Below, one piece after another: positions 1-8,267 of a stretch of DNA of 64,000 bases. This DNA comes from JAWLCA01 sp041687395 (GTDB taxonomy: Bacteria; Pseudomonadota; Alphaproteobacteria; Rhodobacterales; Rhodobacteraceae), in NCBI GenBank assembly GCA_041687395.1, contig JAWLCA010000002.1, forward strand, positions 1 through 64,000. Direction: 5' to 3'. The number at the start of each line of letters is the position of its first letter. The stretch's first letter is position 1. The position numbers and the translations under genes are program-made. The notes under the pieces are model-generated. The model saw only the letters and a list, made by a program, of their open reading frames with translations, did not search any database and was not told the origin of the DNA.

Positions 1-148
1 CAGCTGGCTGATCACACTGCTCCGAGCGTTCACGCGAAGCACCGGGAGCCGTCCTGCACTGCAAATCGCAGCCTGATATCATTGTTCCGGATGATCTCAG
101 TATCTGTCGCAGCCGCACCCTGTACGCGGCCACTTCCGCGTCGGTCAT
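1..148 (-). CDS. Possible partial ORF of unknown function, running off the left edge
   Basis: An open frame starts at an ATG at 148 and reads leftward to the window edge without a stop (49 codons). A purine-rich stretch (GAGGGGGTAGA) lies just upstream of the ATG, which is the main reason to list it. It would be divergent from cysE. The predicted N-terminus (MTDAEVAAYRVRLRQIL) resembles nothing I recognise. Codons such as ATA, AGA and AGG are more frequent than in neighbouring genes, so it may be a recently acquired or non-coding stretch. Low confidence. Confidence 0.3.
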   Translation of the reverse strand, partial: MTDAEVAAYRVRLRQILRSSGTMISGCDLQCRTAPGASRERSEQCDQPA

Positions 149-175
149 ATTCTACCCCCTCGAAACCTGTTCAAC

Positions 176-204
176 TTGGCCTTCCGGTTCTATGTGGATA
201 CACT
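176..204 (+). promoter_or_regulatory. Putative sigma70 promoter for cysE
   Basis: TTGGCC at 176-181 and TACACT at 199-204 are separated by 17 bases, a normal housekeeping promoter geometry, and lie 26 bases upstream of the cysE start. Both hexamers are only partial matches, so this is a candidate. Confidence 0.4.
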
Positions 205-229
205 ATGATTGGTGTCGAGGGAGGAAACC

Positions 230-1039
230 ATGCCGCAGCGACGCGCAAGACTGGCGCAGGTGGATCCGGTCTGGGACCGCATTTGCGGTGAGGCTGCCGC
301 GGCCGTCCGTGACGAGCCGCTGCTGGGCGGTCTGATCCATTCCGGCATCCTGCATCATCCGACGTTGGAGCGCGCGCTTGCGTTCCGATTCTCGTTGAAG
401 CTTGCCTCGGGCGAGATGAGCGAGCAGATCCTGCGAGAGATCGCGGATGAGGCTTATGGCGCGGAACCCGCCATCGGGCAGGCCGCGCGCGCCGATCTGG
501 TGGCCGTGTTCGAACGTGATCCGGCCTGCCACCGTTTCCTGCAGCCGATTCTGTTCTTCAAGGGCTTTCAGGCTGTTCAGGCCTATCGTATCGGCCACTG
601 GCTTTGGACCACGGGCCGGCATGACCTGTCCTATTTCATCCAGATGCGGGTGTCCGAGGTCTATGGCGTCGATATTCACCCGGCTGCGCGCATCGGCCGT
701 GGCATCATGATCGACCATGCCCATTCCATCGTGATCGGCGAGACCGCGGTGGTGGGCGACAACGTGTCGATGCTGCATTCGGTGACGCTGGGCGGAACCG
801 GCAAGGAAGATGGCGACCGCCATCCGAAGATCGGAGATGGCGTGCTGATCGGGGCGGGGGCCAAGGTGCTGGGCAACATCACCGTCGGCCATTGCAGCCG
901 GATCGCTGCCGGATCGGTGGTGTTGCAGGACATACCGCCGATGAAGACCGTGGCCGGTGTGCCCGCCCGCGTCGTGGGCGAGGCCGGGTGCGAGCAGCCG
1001 TCGGTCATGATGGACCAGTTGATCCACGGCGCATCGTGA
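230..1039 (+). CDS. cysE: Serine O-acetyltransferase
   Basis: Transfers acetyl from acetyl-CoA to L-serine, giving O-acetylserine for cysteine synthesis in the cytoplasm. The 269-aa length is normal for CysE. The N-terminal half is the helical serine acetyltransferase domain. The C-terminal half is a left-handed beta-helix of hexapeptide repeats containing the family signature: VDIHPAARIGRG near residue 147, the DHAH segment near 162, and HSVTLGGTGK. The ATG at 230 is preferred over an in-frame TTG at 209 because GAGGGAGGAAACC sits directly before it. Gene order gives no operon partner; the next feature is a tRNA on the other strand. Confidence 0.95.
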   Translation: MPQRRARLAQVDPVWDRICGEAAAAVRDEPLLGGLIHSGILHHPTLERALAFRFSLKLASGEMSEQILREIADEAYGAEPAIGQAARADLVAVFERDPACHRFLQPILFFKGFQAVQAYRIGHWLWTTGRHDLSYFIQMRVSEVYGVDIHPAARIGRGIMIDHAHSIVIGETAVVGDNVSMLHSVTLGGTGKEDGDRHPKIGDGVLIGAGAKVLGNITVGHCSRIAAGSVVLQDIPPMKTVAGVPARVVGEAGCEQPSVMMDQLIHGAS

Positions 1040-1079
1040 GAACGCGCTAGCCGGACGTTATCGTGAGAATTTCGTTCGA

Positions 1080-1153
1080 TGGAGCGGGTAGCGGGAATCG
1101 AACCCGCGCGTTCAGCTTGGGAAGCTGACAGGCTACCATTACATCATACCCGC
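1080..1153 (-). tRNA. tRNA-Gly (anticodon CCC)
   Basis: On the minus strand a full cloverleaf folds. The acceptor arms are GCGGGTA and TACCCGC. The anticodon stem TCAGC/GCTGA encloses the loop TTCCCAA, giving anticodon CCC. The T-arm is CGGGTTCGATTCCCG, and the gene encodes discriminator T plus CCA. Total 74 nt including CCA, the normal length for tRNA-Gly. It reads GGG codons, which are common in this GC-rich genome. Confidence 0.97.
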
Positions 1154-1163
1154 GCGAGGGCGG

Positions 1164-1192
1164 AGATAGCATTTCCCCGCTGGCCCCCGCAA
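1164..1192 (-). promoter_or_regulatory. Putative promoter of tRNA-Gly
   Basis: On the minus strand TTGCGG (1192-1187) and CTATCT (1169-1164) are 17 bases apart and end about 10 bases before the 5' end of the tRNA. Position and spacing fit a sigma70 promoter for a stable RNA gene. Confidence 0.55.
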
Positions 1193-1199
1193 GGGAGAT

Positions 1200-1862
1200 T
1201 CATCCCCTTGCAGCGCGGTCGCGAAGAAGCAGCGCGGCGATCCAGCCAGCAACGAAGCCGCCCAGGTGCGTCTCCCACGCAAGAACCCCATCCATCGCCC
1301 AGTACATGATCAGGTTGAGCAGGATGAGCCCGGCCACCCCGGCGGCGACAGGCCACAGGAAGTCCCCCTCGGCGATGCGGTCAAGCCAGTCCCAGGCGAG
1401 CCAGGCACCGACAAGCCCGAACAGCGCCCCCGACGCGCCGACCATCGGCTGCGACGTGGTCCCGATCAGCGCAAAGCCCGCGGCCCCGCCCAGAAGCGAG
1501 GCGAGGTAGACCCAGACGAATCCGGTCTGACCCGCGCGTACGATCACCCCGATCCCCAGAGAGAGCAGCGTGACCATGTTCACCGCCATGTGGGACAATC
1601 CCGCATGCAGGAAGCTGTAGGTCGCGAACATCGTTACCGGCTGCGCGGTGTAGTTCGGTCGCCAGTCGTGCAGCAACCCGATCCAGAAGCCGCCGTTCAG
1701 ATAGGCCAGCGTGCGCCAGCGCCGAGTTCCCCAGTACCCGCGGTCGGCGCCTTGCAGCAGCAGTTCCACGAAAACGCAGACGACCAGGATGCCCAGAAGC
1801 CAGCCGTGGCTGCGGCACCACGCCAGCGCGTTCGCGGTCGCCGTGTTGGCCTGACGCTGCAT
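1200..1862 (-). CDS. Rhomboid-family intramembrane serine protease
   Basis: A 220-aa polytopic inner-membrane protein predicted to cleave transmembrane substrates within the bilayer. The catalytic pattern is present: HMAVN with His91 and Asn95 in an early helix, GASGALFG with the nucleophile Ser144, and His199 in THLGGFVAGW near the C-terminus. About six hydrophobic helices can be seen, the first around residues 21-37. The start ATG at 1862 has AAGGA eight bases upstream; a longer in-frame extension would run into the divergent glycerate kinase gene. The substrate is unknown. Confidence 0.9.
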   Translation of the reverse strand: MQRQANTATANALAWCRSHGWLLGILVVCVFVELLLQGADRGYWGTRRWRTLAYLNGGFWIGLLHDWRPNYTAQPVTMFATYSFLHAGLSHMAVNMVTLLSLGIGVIVRAGQTGFVWVYLASLLGGAAGFALIGTTSQPMVGASGALFGLVGAWLAWDWLDRIAEGDFLWPVAAGVAGLILLNLIMYWAMDGVLAWETHLGGFVAGWIAALLLRDRAARG

Positions 1863-1968
1863 GCGGAATCCTTGCTTCGACCGAATGAGAAAGGCAAGGG
1901 CCGCAATGGCTTCCCTTGCCGGCCGCGGCTGCCTAGGGTGCGCGAGAAAGCAGCGGGCGGGGCGGAGA

Positions 1969-3189
1969 ATGGCCGAAATCGACCACATGCGGGACCGGGC
2001 GCAGCGGATATTCGCTGCTGGCGTCGAGGCGGCCGATCCGGGTGCGGCGGTGGCGCGCGCGCTGGCCCGAGATCGCGGCGGCTGGCGGCAGGTGATCGCG
2101 GTGGGGAAGGCTGCGCGCGGCATGACGGCGGCGGCGCTGCAGGTGCTGGGTCCGATCCCCGCGCTGGTGGTCACGAATTACGAGAATGCGGCGCCCTTGG
2201 CAGGGGCCGAGGTGCTGGCCGCGGGCCATCCGGTGCCCGATGCGGCGGGAGAGGCGGCGGCGCGCGCGGTCGAGGCGCGGCTGGCTGAAGCGTGCCTCGG
2301 CGACCGGGTGCTGATGCTGATCTCCGGCGGCGGCTCGGCGCTGCTGCCCGCGCCGGCTGATGGCCTGACGCTGGCGGACAAGGCGGCTGTGAACCGGCTG
2401 CTGCTGGCGAGTGGAGCCGACATCACCGAGATGAATCTGATCCGGCAGCAGCTCTCGCGGCTGAAGGGCGGGGGGCTGCTCAGGGCGGCGGCGCCGGCGC
2501 AGGTGACGGCGTTGATCCTGTCGGATGTGGTGGGTGACGATCTGCGGGTCATCGCATCCGGTCCCACGGTGGCGCCGATCGGAACGGCGCATCAGGCGCG
2601 GGCGGCGCTGGACGCGCTCGGGTTGTGGGACAGGTTGCCCGGCGCGGTGCGGCGGCATCTGGAACGCGCGGTGGAGCCCGCGCCCCTGCCGGAGGCGGAG
2701 AACCGGTTGATCGGGTCCAACGCGATCTCGGTCGCGGCCATGGCCGGTGCGGCACCAGGGGCGCGGGTGGTGGAGGCGCCGCTGGTGGGCGACGTGGCGG
2801 ACGCGGCGGCGCGGATCTGGAACACGGCCGGCGGGCCCGGCACCTGGTTGTTCGGAGGTGAGACGACGGTGGTGTTGCGGGGCGAGGGGCTCGGCGGGCG
2901 CAATCAGGAACTGGCGCTGCGGGTCGCGCTGGAAGCCGAGGCGCGGGGTGTGGCTGGGCCCTGGGTCTTTCTGTCGGGGGGCACCGACGGGCGGGATGGG
3001 CCGACCGAGGCGGCGGGGGGGATCGTCGATCCGGGCAGCCTGGACCGGATGCGAGCGGCGGGGGTGGAGCCTGCGGAGCTACTTGCCCGGAACGACAGCC
3101 ATGCGGCGCTGGCGGCCTCGGGCGATCTGCTGGTCACAGGGGCGACAGGGACGAATGTGGCCGATCTGCAGGTGCTGATCCGGGGGTAG
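1969..3189 (+). CDS. Glycerate 2-kinase (DUF4147/MOFRL family)
   Basis: A 406-aa cytoplasmic kinase of the TtuD/GckA type, phosphorylating D-glycerate with ATP to 2-phosphoglycerate. The N-terminal DUF4147 domain carries a glycine-rich segment (LISGGGSALLPAPADGLTL, about residues 114-132) and LSRLKGGG. The C-terminal MOFRL domain carries GGRNQELALR and SGGTDGRDGPTEAAGGIVD. The ATG at 1969 is preferred because GGCGGAGA lies just upstream, and the longer frame would overlap the divergent rhomboid gene. It is a natural partner of the glycolate oxidase genes at 54-58 kb: glycolate to glyoxylate, then glycerate, then central metabolism. Confidence 0.92.
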   Translation: MAEIDHMRDRAQRIFAAGVEAADPGAAVARALARDRGGWRQVIAVGKAARGMTAAALQVLGPIPALVVTNYENAAPLAGAEVLAAGHPVPDAAGEAAARAVEARLAEACLGDRVLMLISGGGSALLPAPADGLTLADKAAVNRLLLASGADITEMNLIRQQLSRLKGGGLLRAAAPAQVTALILSDVVGDDLRVIASGPTVAPIGTAHQARAALDALGLWDRLPGAVRRHLERAVEPAPLPEAENRLIGSNAISVAAMAGAAPGARVVEAPLVGDVADAAARIWNTAGGPGTWLFGGETTVVLRGEGLGGRNQELALRVALEAEARGVAGPWVFLSGGTDGRDGPTEAAGGIVDPGSLDRMRAAGVEPAELLARNDSHAALAASGDLLVTGATGTNVADLQVLIRG

Positions 3190-3208
3190 CGGCCCCCTTG
3201 TCCACGGT

Positions 3209-3284
3209 TGTCCACGCGTGGACAGAATCACAAGCCATTGAAAAGGCTGTCTTCTGCTATTTTTCTTTACCGGATTTTGACCCC
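3209..3284. repeat. Dispersed palindromic intergenic element, copy 1
   Basis: Begins with a perfect 16-bp palindrome TGTCCACGCGTGGACA (3209-3224), followed by a tail that includes GAATC, CAAG, CATTGAAA, then ATTTTT and TTTACC. A second copy with the same spacing lies at 41417-41492. The element sits in the convergent gap between the glycerate kinase and a lipoprotein gene. It lacks the U-tract expected of a terminator directly after the palindrome. Function unknown. Confidence 0.7.
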
Positions 3285-3305
3285 GGGCAAGGAGATCCGG
3301 CCGGT

Positions 3306-3773
3306 CTAGCGTCGGGCGGTGCGCTGGTTTGCGGCGCCGCGGACGACGACCTGACGCACGTCGTCAAGGCGCGTATTGGGGATGAAGGCTGCGGCCGTGA
3401 GTTCGCGGGACTGTGGCGTTCCGGCGGGCGTGGGCGTGCGCGGCGCGGCGATGCGGAAGGTATAGGTCATCACCCCGTCGACCGCGCGGCCATCGTTTTC
3501 GGCCACCAGCTCGGCGTCCCACCAGCCCTGATTGGGCGGCAGGGCGGCGGCGCGCACGACCGCGCCATCGGGCGTGCGTTCGACGCTGAGGTCGGTGATC
3601 TGCTGGGCCACGGCGCGGTTGTCGATCTCTGCGGGGCCGCCCACCGCCAGCGTGGTCGGTTCCTCGGCCGAAGACCCGAACCAGTTGAACGGATTGAACC
3701 GCGAGTCCCGCACCGTGCCGCAGGCACTGAGCGTCAGCGTGACCGCAAGCGCGGCAAGCAGCGGCTTCGACAT
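3306..3773 (-). CDS. Conserved small lipoprotein of unknown function
   Basis: A 155-aa protein with a typical lipoprotein signal: MSKPLLAALAVTLTLSACG, where LSAC is the lipobox and Cys18 the lipidation site. It is probably anchored to the outer or inner membrane facing the periplasm. The mature part contains RFNPFNWFGSS and a central beta-rich segment (GVMTYTFRIAAP). The start ATG at 3773 has GAGGGG upstream; a longer frame to 3842 lacks a signal peptide. It resembles small lipoproteins often seen in Rhodobacteraceae, but I cannot assign a role. Confidence 0.85.
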   Translation of the reverse strand: MSKPLLAALAVTLTLSACGTVRDSRFNPFNWFGSSAEEPTTLAVGGPAEIDNRAVAQQITDLSVERTPDGAVVRAAALPPNQGWWDAELVAENDGRAVDGVMTYTFRIAAPRTPTPAGTPQSRELTAAAFIPNTRLDDVRQVVVRGAANQRTARR

Positions 3774-3898
3774 GGTTGGCCCCTCGTTCGCTTTGCCCTT
3801 GGGTAGCCCATTGCCGCGGCGTTGAAAAGCCGTTCGCCGCATGGACTGGACCTTTGTCTGCCCGCGCCTTAGGTCACAGGACGACAGAGGAGTTCCGC

Positions 3899-4312
3899 AT
3901 GGCCAGCCCCGCCTTTGAAGACATTGCCGAGACCTTCGAGTTTCTGGATGACTGGGAGGATCGCTATCGCCATGTCATCGACCTGGGAAAGGCGATGGAG
4001 CCGCTGGATGACGCGCTGAAGGTGCCCGCGACCAAGGTCGAGGGCTGCGCAAGCCAGGTCTGGATCGTGCCGCGGATCGAGGGCGACCGGTTCCATTTCC
4101 AGGGCGACAGCGACGCGATGATCGTGCGCGGGCTGATCGCGGTGCTGCACGCGCTATACGACGGGCTGACGCTGGACGAGGTGACGCGCGTCGATGCCGG
4201 GGCGGAACTGCGCCGGCTGGGCCTGGACGAGCATCTGTCGTCGCAGCGGTCGAACGGATTGCGGGCGATGGTGGCGCGGATCCACGGGCTGGCCGAGCGG
4301 GCGGTGGGCTGA
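3899..4312 (+). CDS. sufE: SufE-family cysteine desulfuration protein
   Basis: A 137-aa cytoplasmic sulfur acceptor that takes persulfide sulfur from a SufS-type cysteine desulfurase and passes it to Fe-S cluster assembly. The catalytic cysteine is Cys50 in KVEGCASQVW, the family signature. The C-terminal RSNGLRAMVARI is also typical. GAGGAG lies five bases before the ATG at 3899. No other suf genes are nearby, which is common for stand-alone sufE in this group. It ends four bases before the convergent phosphatidyltransferase gene. Confidence 0.95.
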   Translation: MASPAFEDIAETFEFLDDWEDRYRHVIDLGKAMEPLDDALKVPATKVEGCASQVWIVPRIEGDRFHFQGDSDAMIVRGLIAVLHALYDGLTLDEVTRVDAGAELRRLGLDEHLSSQRSNGLRAMVARIHGLAERAVG

Positions 4313-4316
4313 CGAG

Positions 4317-4937
4317 CTACCCGCGCCCCCCGGGCCGAAACACCACCCAGCCCTGATACCAGCGGGTCAGCGTGGTCAGAAGGCAGGCGGCGGCGAAGGC
4401 ATAGGCCAGCACCGCGAACCAGTCGGGCAACAGGCACATCAGCACGAAGAGCGCGATGGTCTCGAACCCTTCGGTCAACCCGCCAAGGTAGTAGATGCCC
4501 TTGGCGGGGAAGGCCGCCGACTGCTGCCCCCGCTGCGCCGCGATGATGGCGAAGGCCAGGAAGGACGAACCGGTGCCGACAAAGGCCGCGATCAGCACCG
4601 CGGCAGGCAGCGCATTCGCTATCGAGTCGGCCAGCGCGAAGCCCAGCGGCACGAGCGCGTAGAAGGCGAAATCCAGCGTGATGTCGAGGAAGGCGCCGCG
4701 ATCGGTGGGCCGGGTGGCCCGTGCCAGCGCGCCGTCCATCCCGTCTGCCAGCCGGTTGAGCAGGATCAGCACCAGCGCCAGCGCGTAGGCTTCCGCCCAG
4801 AGCGCGGGCACCGCCAGCACCCCCACCACAAAACCCGTCACCGTGACCTGATCGGCGGTAATCCCGCGGGCGGCCAACCGGTCGGCGGGCCGGGCCAGCA
4901 GGCGGCGCTGTGCAGGCAGGATCAGCGCGTCGATCAT
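4317..4937 (-). CDS. CDP-alcohol phosphatidyltransferase family membrane protein
   Basis: A 206-aa integral membrane enzyme of the CDP-alcohol phosphatidyltransferase family, which joins a CDP-linked lipid or head group to an alcohol. The signature DG-x2-AR-x7-G-x3-D-x3-D is present as DGALARATRPTDRG followed by AFLDITLD (about residues 68-88); its aspartates bind metal and the CDP moiety. About five to six hydrophobic helices follow. The acceptor alcohol cannot be told from sequence; the phosphatidylglycerophosphate synthase and phosphatidylcholine synthase families are alternatives. The Shine-Dalgarno signal before the start is weak. Confidence 0.88.
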   Translation of the reverse strand: MIDALILPAQRRLLARPADRLAARGITADQVTVTGFVVGVLAVPALWAEAYALALVLILLNRLADGMDGALARATRPTDRGAFLDITLDFAFYALVPLGFALADSIANALPAAVLIAAFVGTGSSFLAFAIIAAQRGQQSAAFPAKGIYYLGGLTEGFETIALFVLMCLLPDWFAVLAYAFAAACLLTTLTRWYQGWVVFRPGGRG

Positions 4938-5069
4938 CGGCCGGCGTCGTTCGGGCGCGAGAGACTGATCAGGGGACGCGGTGATGCCATGCTCAGGCAG
5001 ATAGCGGCTGCCGGGCGGTCCGGCAATTCCCGGTGGCCCCGCTCATCGAAACGTGTGCGGGGCGCGGCG

Positions 5070-5648
5070 TCAGCGCGTCAGGATCAGGCGGTCGCGGGCG
5101 ATCTCGATCCGGGCGAAGCGTTGAAGGTAGGTCATGCCGAGCAGCGAAATGTCCATCGGCCCCTCGTTGACCCATGCCATCAGGTCGCGGTCGGTGAATT
5201 CGCCCAACTGCACCTCGTCGATGCGCACGCGGGCGGTCCGCACCTCGCCGTTCGCGGTACGCGCGATGCCGGAGTAGCGCAGGGCGTCGGGGTCGAGGCC
5301 GATGGCGCGGGCGTCGGCCTGGGAGAGTACCACGTCGGTCGCCCCTGTATCGACGACGAAGCGGATCGGTGTGCCGTCCATCGCGACCGTCAGGTAATAG
5401 TGACCGTCGCGTTCGCGCGGCACCTCGATGGTTTCGCCGGTCACGATCACCGACTGGCGCGGGGTGTTGCCCGCCACGTCCTGCCAGAGCACCCAGCCGG
5501 CCGAGAGGCCGACGATGATCAGCACCCAGATCAGGAACTGCTGCGCCATCTGCCCCAGCCGCCGACGATTGTTCAACAGGAAATAGCCGCCGACCACCGC
5601 CAGCAGCAGGATCAGGTAGAACAGCCGTCCGATGTCGTATTCGTTCAT
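5070..5648 (-). CDS. Membrane-anchored retropepsin-like aspartic protease (TIGR02281 type)
   Basis: A 192-aa protein with two N-terminal hydrophobic segments (about residues 9-25 and 38-55) followed by a retropepsin-like domain. The active-site motif is VVDTGATDVVLS, and the family-typical GMTYLQRFARIEI lies near the C-terminus, with RLILTR at the end. It probably works as a dimer facing the periplasm. The start ATG at 5648 removes an arginine-rich upstream stretch that overlaps the selO terminus. It lies 37 bases after selO on the same strand, so it may be read from the selO operon. The substrate is unknown. Confidence 0.85.
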   Translation of the reverse strand: MNEYDIGRLFYLILLLAVVGGYFLLNNRRRLGQMAQQFLIWVLIIVGLSAGWVLWQDVAGNTPRQSVIVTGETIEVPRERDGHYYLTVAMDGTPIRFVVDTGATDVVLSQADARAIGLDPDALRYSGIARTANGEVRTARVRIDEVQLGEFTDRDLMAWVNEGPMDISLLGMTYLQRFARIEIARDRLILTR

Positions 5649-5685
5649 GTGCCAGATATAGGGCCGCGGGCGGGAATTGCAGCCG

Positions 5686-7116
5686 TCAGGTGCCGCAGAA
5701 GGTCTGCCGCACCTCCTCGCCCGGCGCGGGGGGCGCGCGCAGCGGATCGTCGGGTGCGGCGTCAAAGGGGGTATGCAGCGCAGTGTTCAGCGCGTGAAAC
5801 GGGGCGTAGTCACCTGAGACGGCAGATGAGATTGCCGCTTCAACCTGATGATTTCTCGGGATGATCGCCGGGTTGGTGCGGACCATGGCTGCGCGGGCTT
5901 TCGCCTCATCGCGCCCCTCTTGTGCCAGCCGGGCCAGCCATTGCCCGTGCCATTGGTCGAACGCTTCGGGCTCGGAGAATTCCGCGCGCGCGGTGCCATC
6001 GGCCATCCCTCGGAAGGTGCGGGTGAAATCGGTGCGCAAGAGCGCCATGCGGCTCAGCAGCGCCTCGATCAGGTCCAGGTCGCCCGGCGCCTCGGTCGCG
6101 AGGCCGATCTTGGCGCGGAAGCGGGCGAGCCATTCGGCCTGATAGATCTGGGCGAAGCCGTGGACCACCTCGGTCGCGGCCTCGATCGCGGCGTCGCGGT
6201 CATCGCCCATCAGCGGAAGCAGGCAGGTAGCAAGCTGCGCAAGGTTCCAGACCGCGATCTGCGGCTGGTTGGCATAGGCGTAGCGTCCATGGGCGTCGAT
6301 GGAGGAAAACACCGTCTCGGGGTGATAGGTATCCATGAAGGCGCAGGGGCCGTAGTCGATCGTCTCGCCGCCCACATGGCAGTTGTCGGTGTTCATCACC
6401 CCGTGGATGAATCCCAGCGCCATCCACTGCGCCACCAGCCGCGCCTGCGCCGCGACCGCCGCCTGCAGAAGACCCATTGCGCCCCCGGCCTGCGGGTAAT
6501 GCCGCGCGATCACGTGGTCGACCAGCAGGCGCAGCGCGTCGGTATCCCCCCGCACGGCAAAAAACTGGAACGTCCCCACCCGGATATGGCTGGAGGCCAC
6601 GCGTGTCAGCACCGCGCCGGGCATCCGGCCTTCGCGGAACACCATCTCACCCGTCTCCACCGCCGCCAGGGCGCGGGTGGTCGGCACGCCAAGCGCCGCC
6701 ATCGCCTCGGACACCACGTATTCGCGGATCACCGGCCCGATCCAGGCGCGGCCGTCGCCCATGCGGGAAAACGGCGTGCGCCCCGACCCCTTCAGCTGGA
6801 TGTCCCAGCGGCGGCCATCGGGGCCCACCACCTCTCCCAGCAGCAGCGCGCGGCCGTCGCCCAGCTGCGGCACGAAGCCGCCGAACTGGTGCCCGGCATA
6901 GGCCTGGGCCAGCGGCTCGGCCCCGTTGGGCACCGCGTTCCCGGCCAGCATCGCCACGCCCTCAGCGGTTTCCAGCGCGGCCGGGTCCAGCCCCATCTGA
7001 CGGGCGAGCGCATGGTTCACCGCGATCAGCTTCGGCGCCGCCACGGGTTCCGGCGAAAGCCTGGCGTGGAACCGCTCCGGCAACCGCGCATAGCTGTTGT
7101 CGAAGGCGATCCTCAT
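5686..7116 (-). CDS. selO: Protein adenylyltransferase SelO (YdiU family)
   Basis: A 476-aa pseudokinase-fold enzyme that transfers AMP from ATP to Ser/Thr/Tyr of target proteins, linked to oxidative-stress responses. The typical motifs are AYAGHQFGGFVPQLGDGRA, IQLKGSGRTPFSRMGDGRAW, and HGVMNTDN followed by GETIDYGPCAFMD (metal and catalytic residues). The C-terminus reads RQTFCGT with a cysteine three residues from the end, matching the redox-active cysteine of bacterial SelO. The ATG overlaps the stop of the preceding DUF1638 gene (ATGA at 7113-7116), indicating translational coupling. Length is normal. Confidence 0.96.
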   Translation of the reverse strand: MRIAFDNSYARLPERFHARLSPEPVAAPKLIAVNHALARQMGLDPAALETAEGVAMLAGNAVPNGAEPLAQAYAGHQFGGFVPQLGDGRALLLGEVVGPDGRRWDIQLKGSGRTPFSRMGDGRAWIGPVIREYVVSEAMAALGVPTTRALAAVETGEMVFREGRMPGAVLTRVASSHIRVGTFQFFAVRGDTDALRLLVDHVIARHYPQAGGAMGLLQAAVAAQARLVAQWMALGFIHGVMNTDNCHVGGETIDYGPCAFMDTYHPETVFSSIDAHGRYAYANQPQIAVWNLAQLATCLLPLMGDDRDAAIEAATEVVHGFAQIYQAEWLARFRAKIGLATEAPGDLDLIEALLSRMALLRTDFTRTFRGMADGTARAEFSEPEAFDQWHGQWLARLAQEGRDEAKARAAMVRTNPAIIPRNHQVEAAISSAVSGDYAPFHALNTALHTPFDAAPDDPLRAPPAPGEEVRQTFCGT

Positions 7117-7757
7117 CGCGCCACCCGTTCCAGCGTCGTCGCCAGATCGCCATAGCCCGTCAGCCGCCGCTCATAGCGCAGGCCCAGCCGCGCGGCGCAG
7201 TCACGGGCGCGGGCGTCGAGCGCGGGATCATCCGTCTGCGCCTGATAGACCAGCCGGTCGTAATTGCCGAAATACGCCTCGCGCAACTCCGGGTGCCGGT
7301 CCAGGCCCATCGGTTTCCAGACAAAGGCATCGAACTGCCGGACCAGGAAATCGGTCAGGTAGAACGCGCCCATCTCCTCCTCGGCCCGGTTGGCAAAGGC
7401 CGCGTTGCCCTCGAAGAAGGCATAGCAGTGCGGGCCCTCCACCATTTCCACCCCCAGCGCCGCGCAGGCCGCCTGCAACTGCCCGCCGGTGCCGCAATCG
7501 GCATAGACGACAAAGATCGTCTCGTACGCCGCCCGGTGCTTTTCCACCGCTGCCACCACCGCGGGCGTGATCCGGTCGGGCCACAGGTGCAGGTTCGCGG
7601 GCAGGCAGGTCAGGTCCATGTGATCCCACCCGTTCGCGGCCTTCAGATCCAGGATCTCGCGCGCCAGCGCCCCGCAGGCGATCAGCAGAATCCGACCTCG
7701 GGGCGCCTGCAGCGGCAGCCCGTCCCGCGCCAGCGCGGTGTCGTCGGGAAGCGTCAT
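7113..7757 (-). CDS. DUF1638 domain protein
   Basis: A 214-aa cytoplasmic protein matching the DUF1638 pattern: ILLIACGALAREIL near the N-terminus, then DLTCLPANLHLWPDRI, FVVYADCGTGGQL and VEGPHCYAFFEGN. Several conserved cysteines (CGAL, DCGT, HCYAF) suggest metal or cofactor binding. The biochemical function is not established, although homologues are often near corrinoid or one-carbon metabolism genes. It is the middle gene of a coupled trio: its ATG overlaps the stop of the upstream membrane-peptide gene, and its stop overlaps the selO start. The role with SelO is inferred only from this coupling. Confidence 0.85.
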   Translation of the reverse strand: MTLPDDTALARDGLPLQAPRGRILLIACGALAREILDLKAANGWDHMDLTCLPANLHLWPDRITPAVVAAVEKHRAAYETIFVVYADCGTGGQLQAACAALGVEMVEGPHCYAFFEGNAAFANRAEEEMGAFYLTDFLVRQFDAFVWKPMGLDRHPELREAYFGNYDRLVYQAQTDDPALDARARDCAARLGLRYERRLTGYGDLATTLERVAR

Positions 7758-7924
7758 CGCCGCATCAGCCACAGCACCACCACCGCCAGAAGCGAGACGA
7801 GGCCAAGCGCCGGCAAAGCCCCCGGCCCGCCAAGGCCCACCACCGCCCAGATCGTCAGCCCCGCCATCGCGATGACGGTGGCCAGAAGCAGGATCAGGCG
7901 GGCAGGGGGCATGCGTCTCTCCAT
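7754..7924 (-). CDS. Small two-helix membrane protein
   Basis: A 56-aa protein (MERRMPPARLILLLATVIAM at the start) with two hydrophobic helices, about residues 9-29 and 35-53, ending in LWLMRR. It is the first gene of an overlapping operon with DUF1638 and selO (ATGA overlap at 7754-7757), which is the strongest sign that it is real. A start at the second methionine (7912) is possible. No family was recognised. Confidence 0.65.
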   Translation of the reverse strand: MERRMPPARLILLLATVIAMAGLTIWAVVGLGGPGALPALGLVSLLAVVVLWLMRR

Positions 7925-8267
7925 TGCCCATAGGTAGGCACGCGCGCCGCCAGAGTCGAGGCCGCCCCCGCCCCGCCCGGTGCCCTGCAGAATGCGAGAA
8001 CCGGCGAATCCCCGCCGGGCGGTGAACATGGTAATTTTCCGGGTTGACGGGGTGGCGAATCACTTCTGGGCAAGGAATCGGCCGATCCGGCGGTGCCCGA
8101 GGCCCGGATCACGGGGCGCACTCACCCTGTGCGCGTGCAGGATCAGGGGCGGCTGCGGGGATGCTCTCGTCAGGGTTGCAAAATGCGCAGACCCCAAGAT
8201 TTCCATCAAAAGCTGTGAAAATTTGTGTTAGTTGAATATGTACGCATTCTGACAAGGGGTAAGTGCG
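7925..8267. other. Divergent intergenic region
   Basis: A 343-base gap between the selO operon (leftward) and the first VPLPA-CTERM gene (rightward), so it must hold promoters for both. The part before 8268 (about 8175-8255) is clearly more AT-rich than its surroundings, as expected for a regulated promoter, but I cannot pick a convincing -35/-10 pair. No structured RNA or coding signal was seen. Confidence 0.5.

Noticed and set aside
203..1027. Long open frame on the minus strand across cysE
   Set aside because: It is the mirror of a clear serine acetyltransferase gene; composition is His/Arg-rich and shows no family pattern.
3209..3224. Palindrome considered as a parS partition site
   Set aside because: parS has the core TTTCACGTGAAA; this palindrome has a CCACGCGTGG centre and does not match.
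3209..3224. Palindrome considered as a Rho-independent terminator of the glycerate kinase gene
   Set aside because: No U-tract follows the stem, and the conserved tail with identical spacing in copy 2 is not explained by termination.
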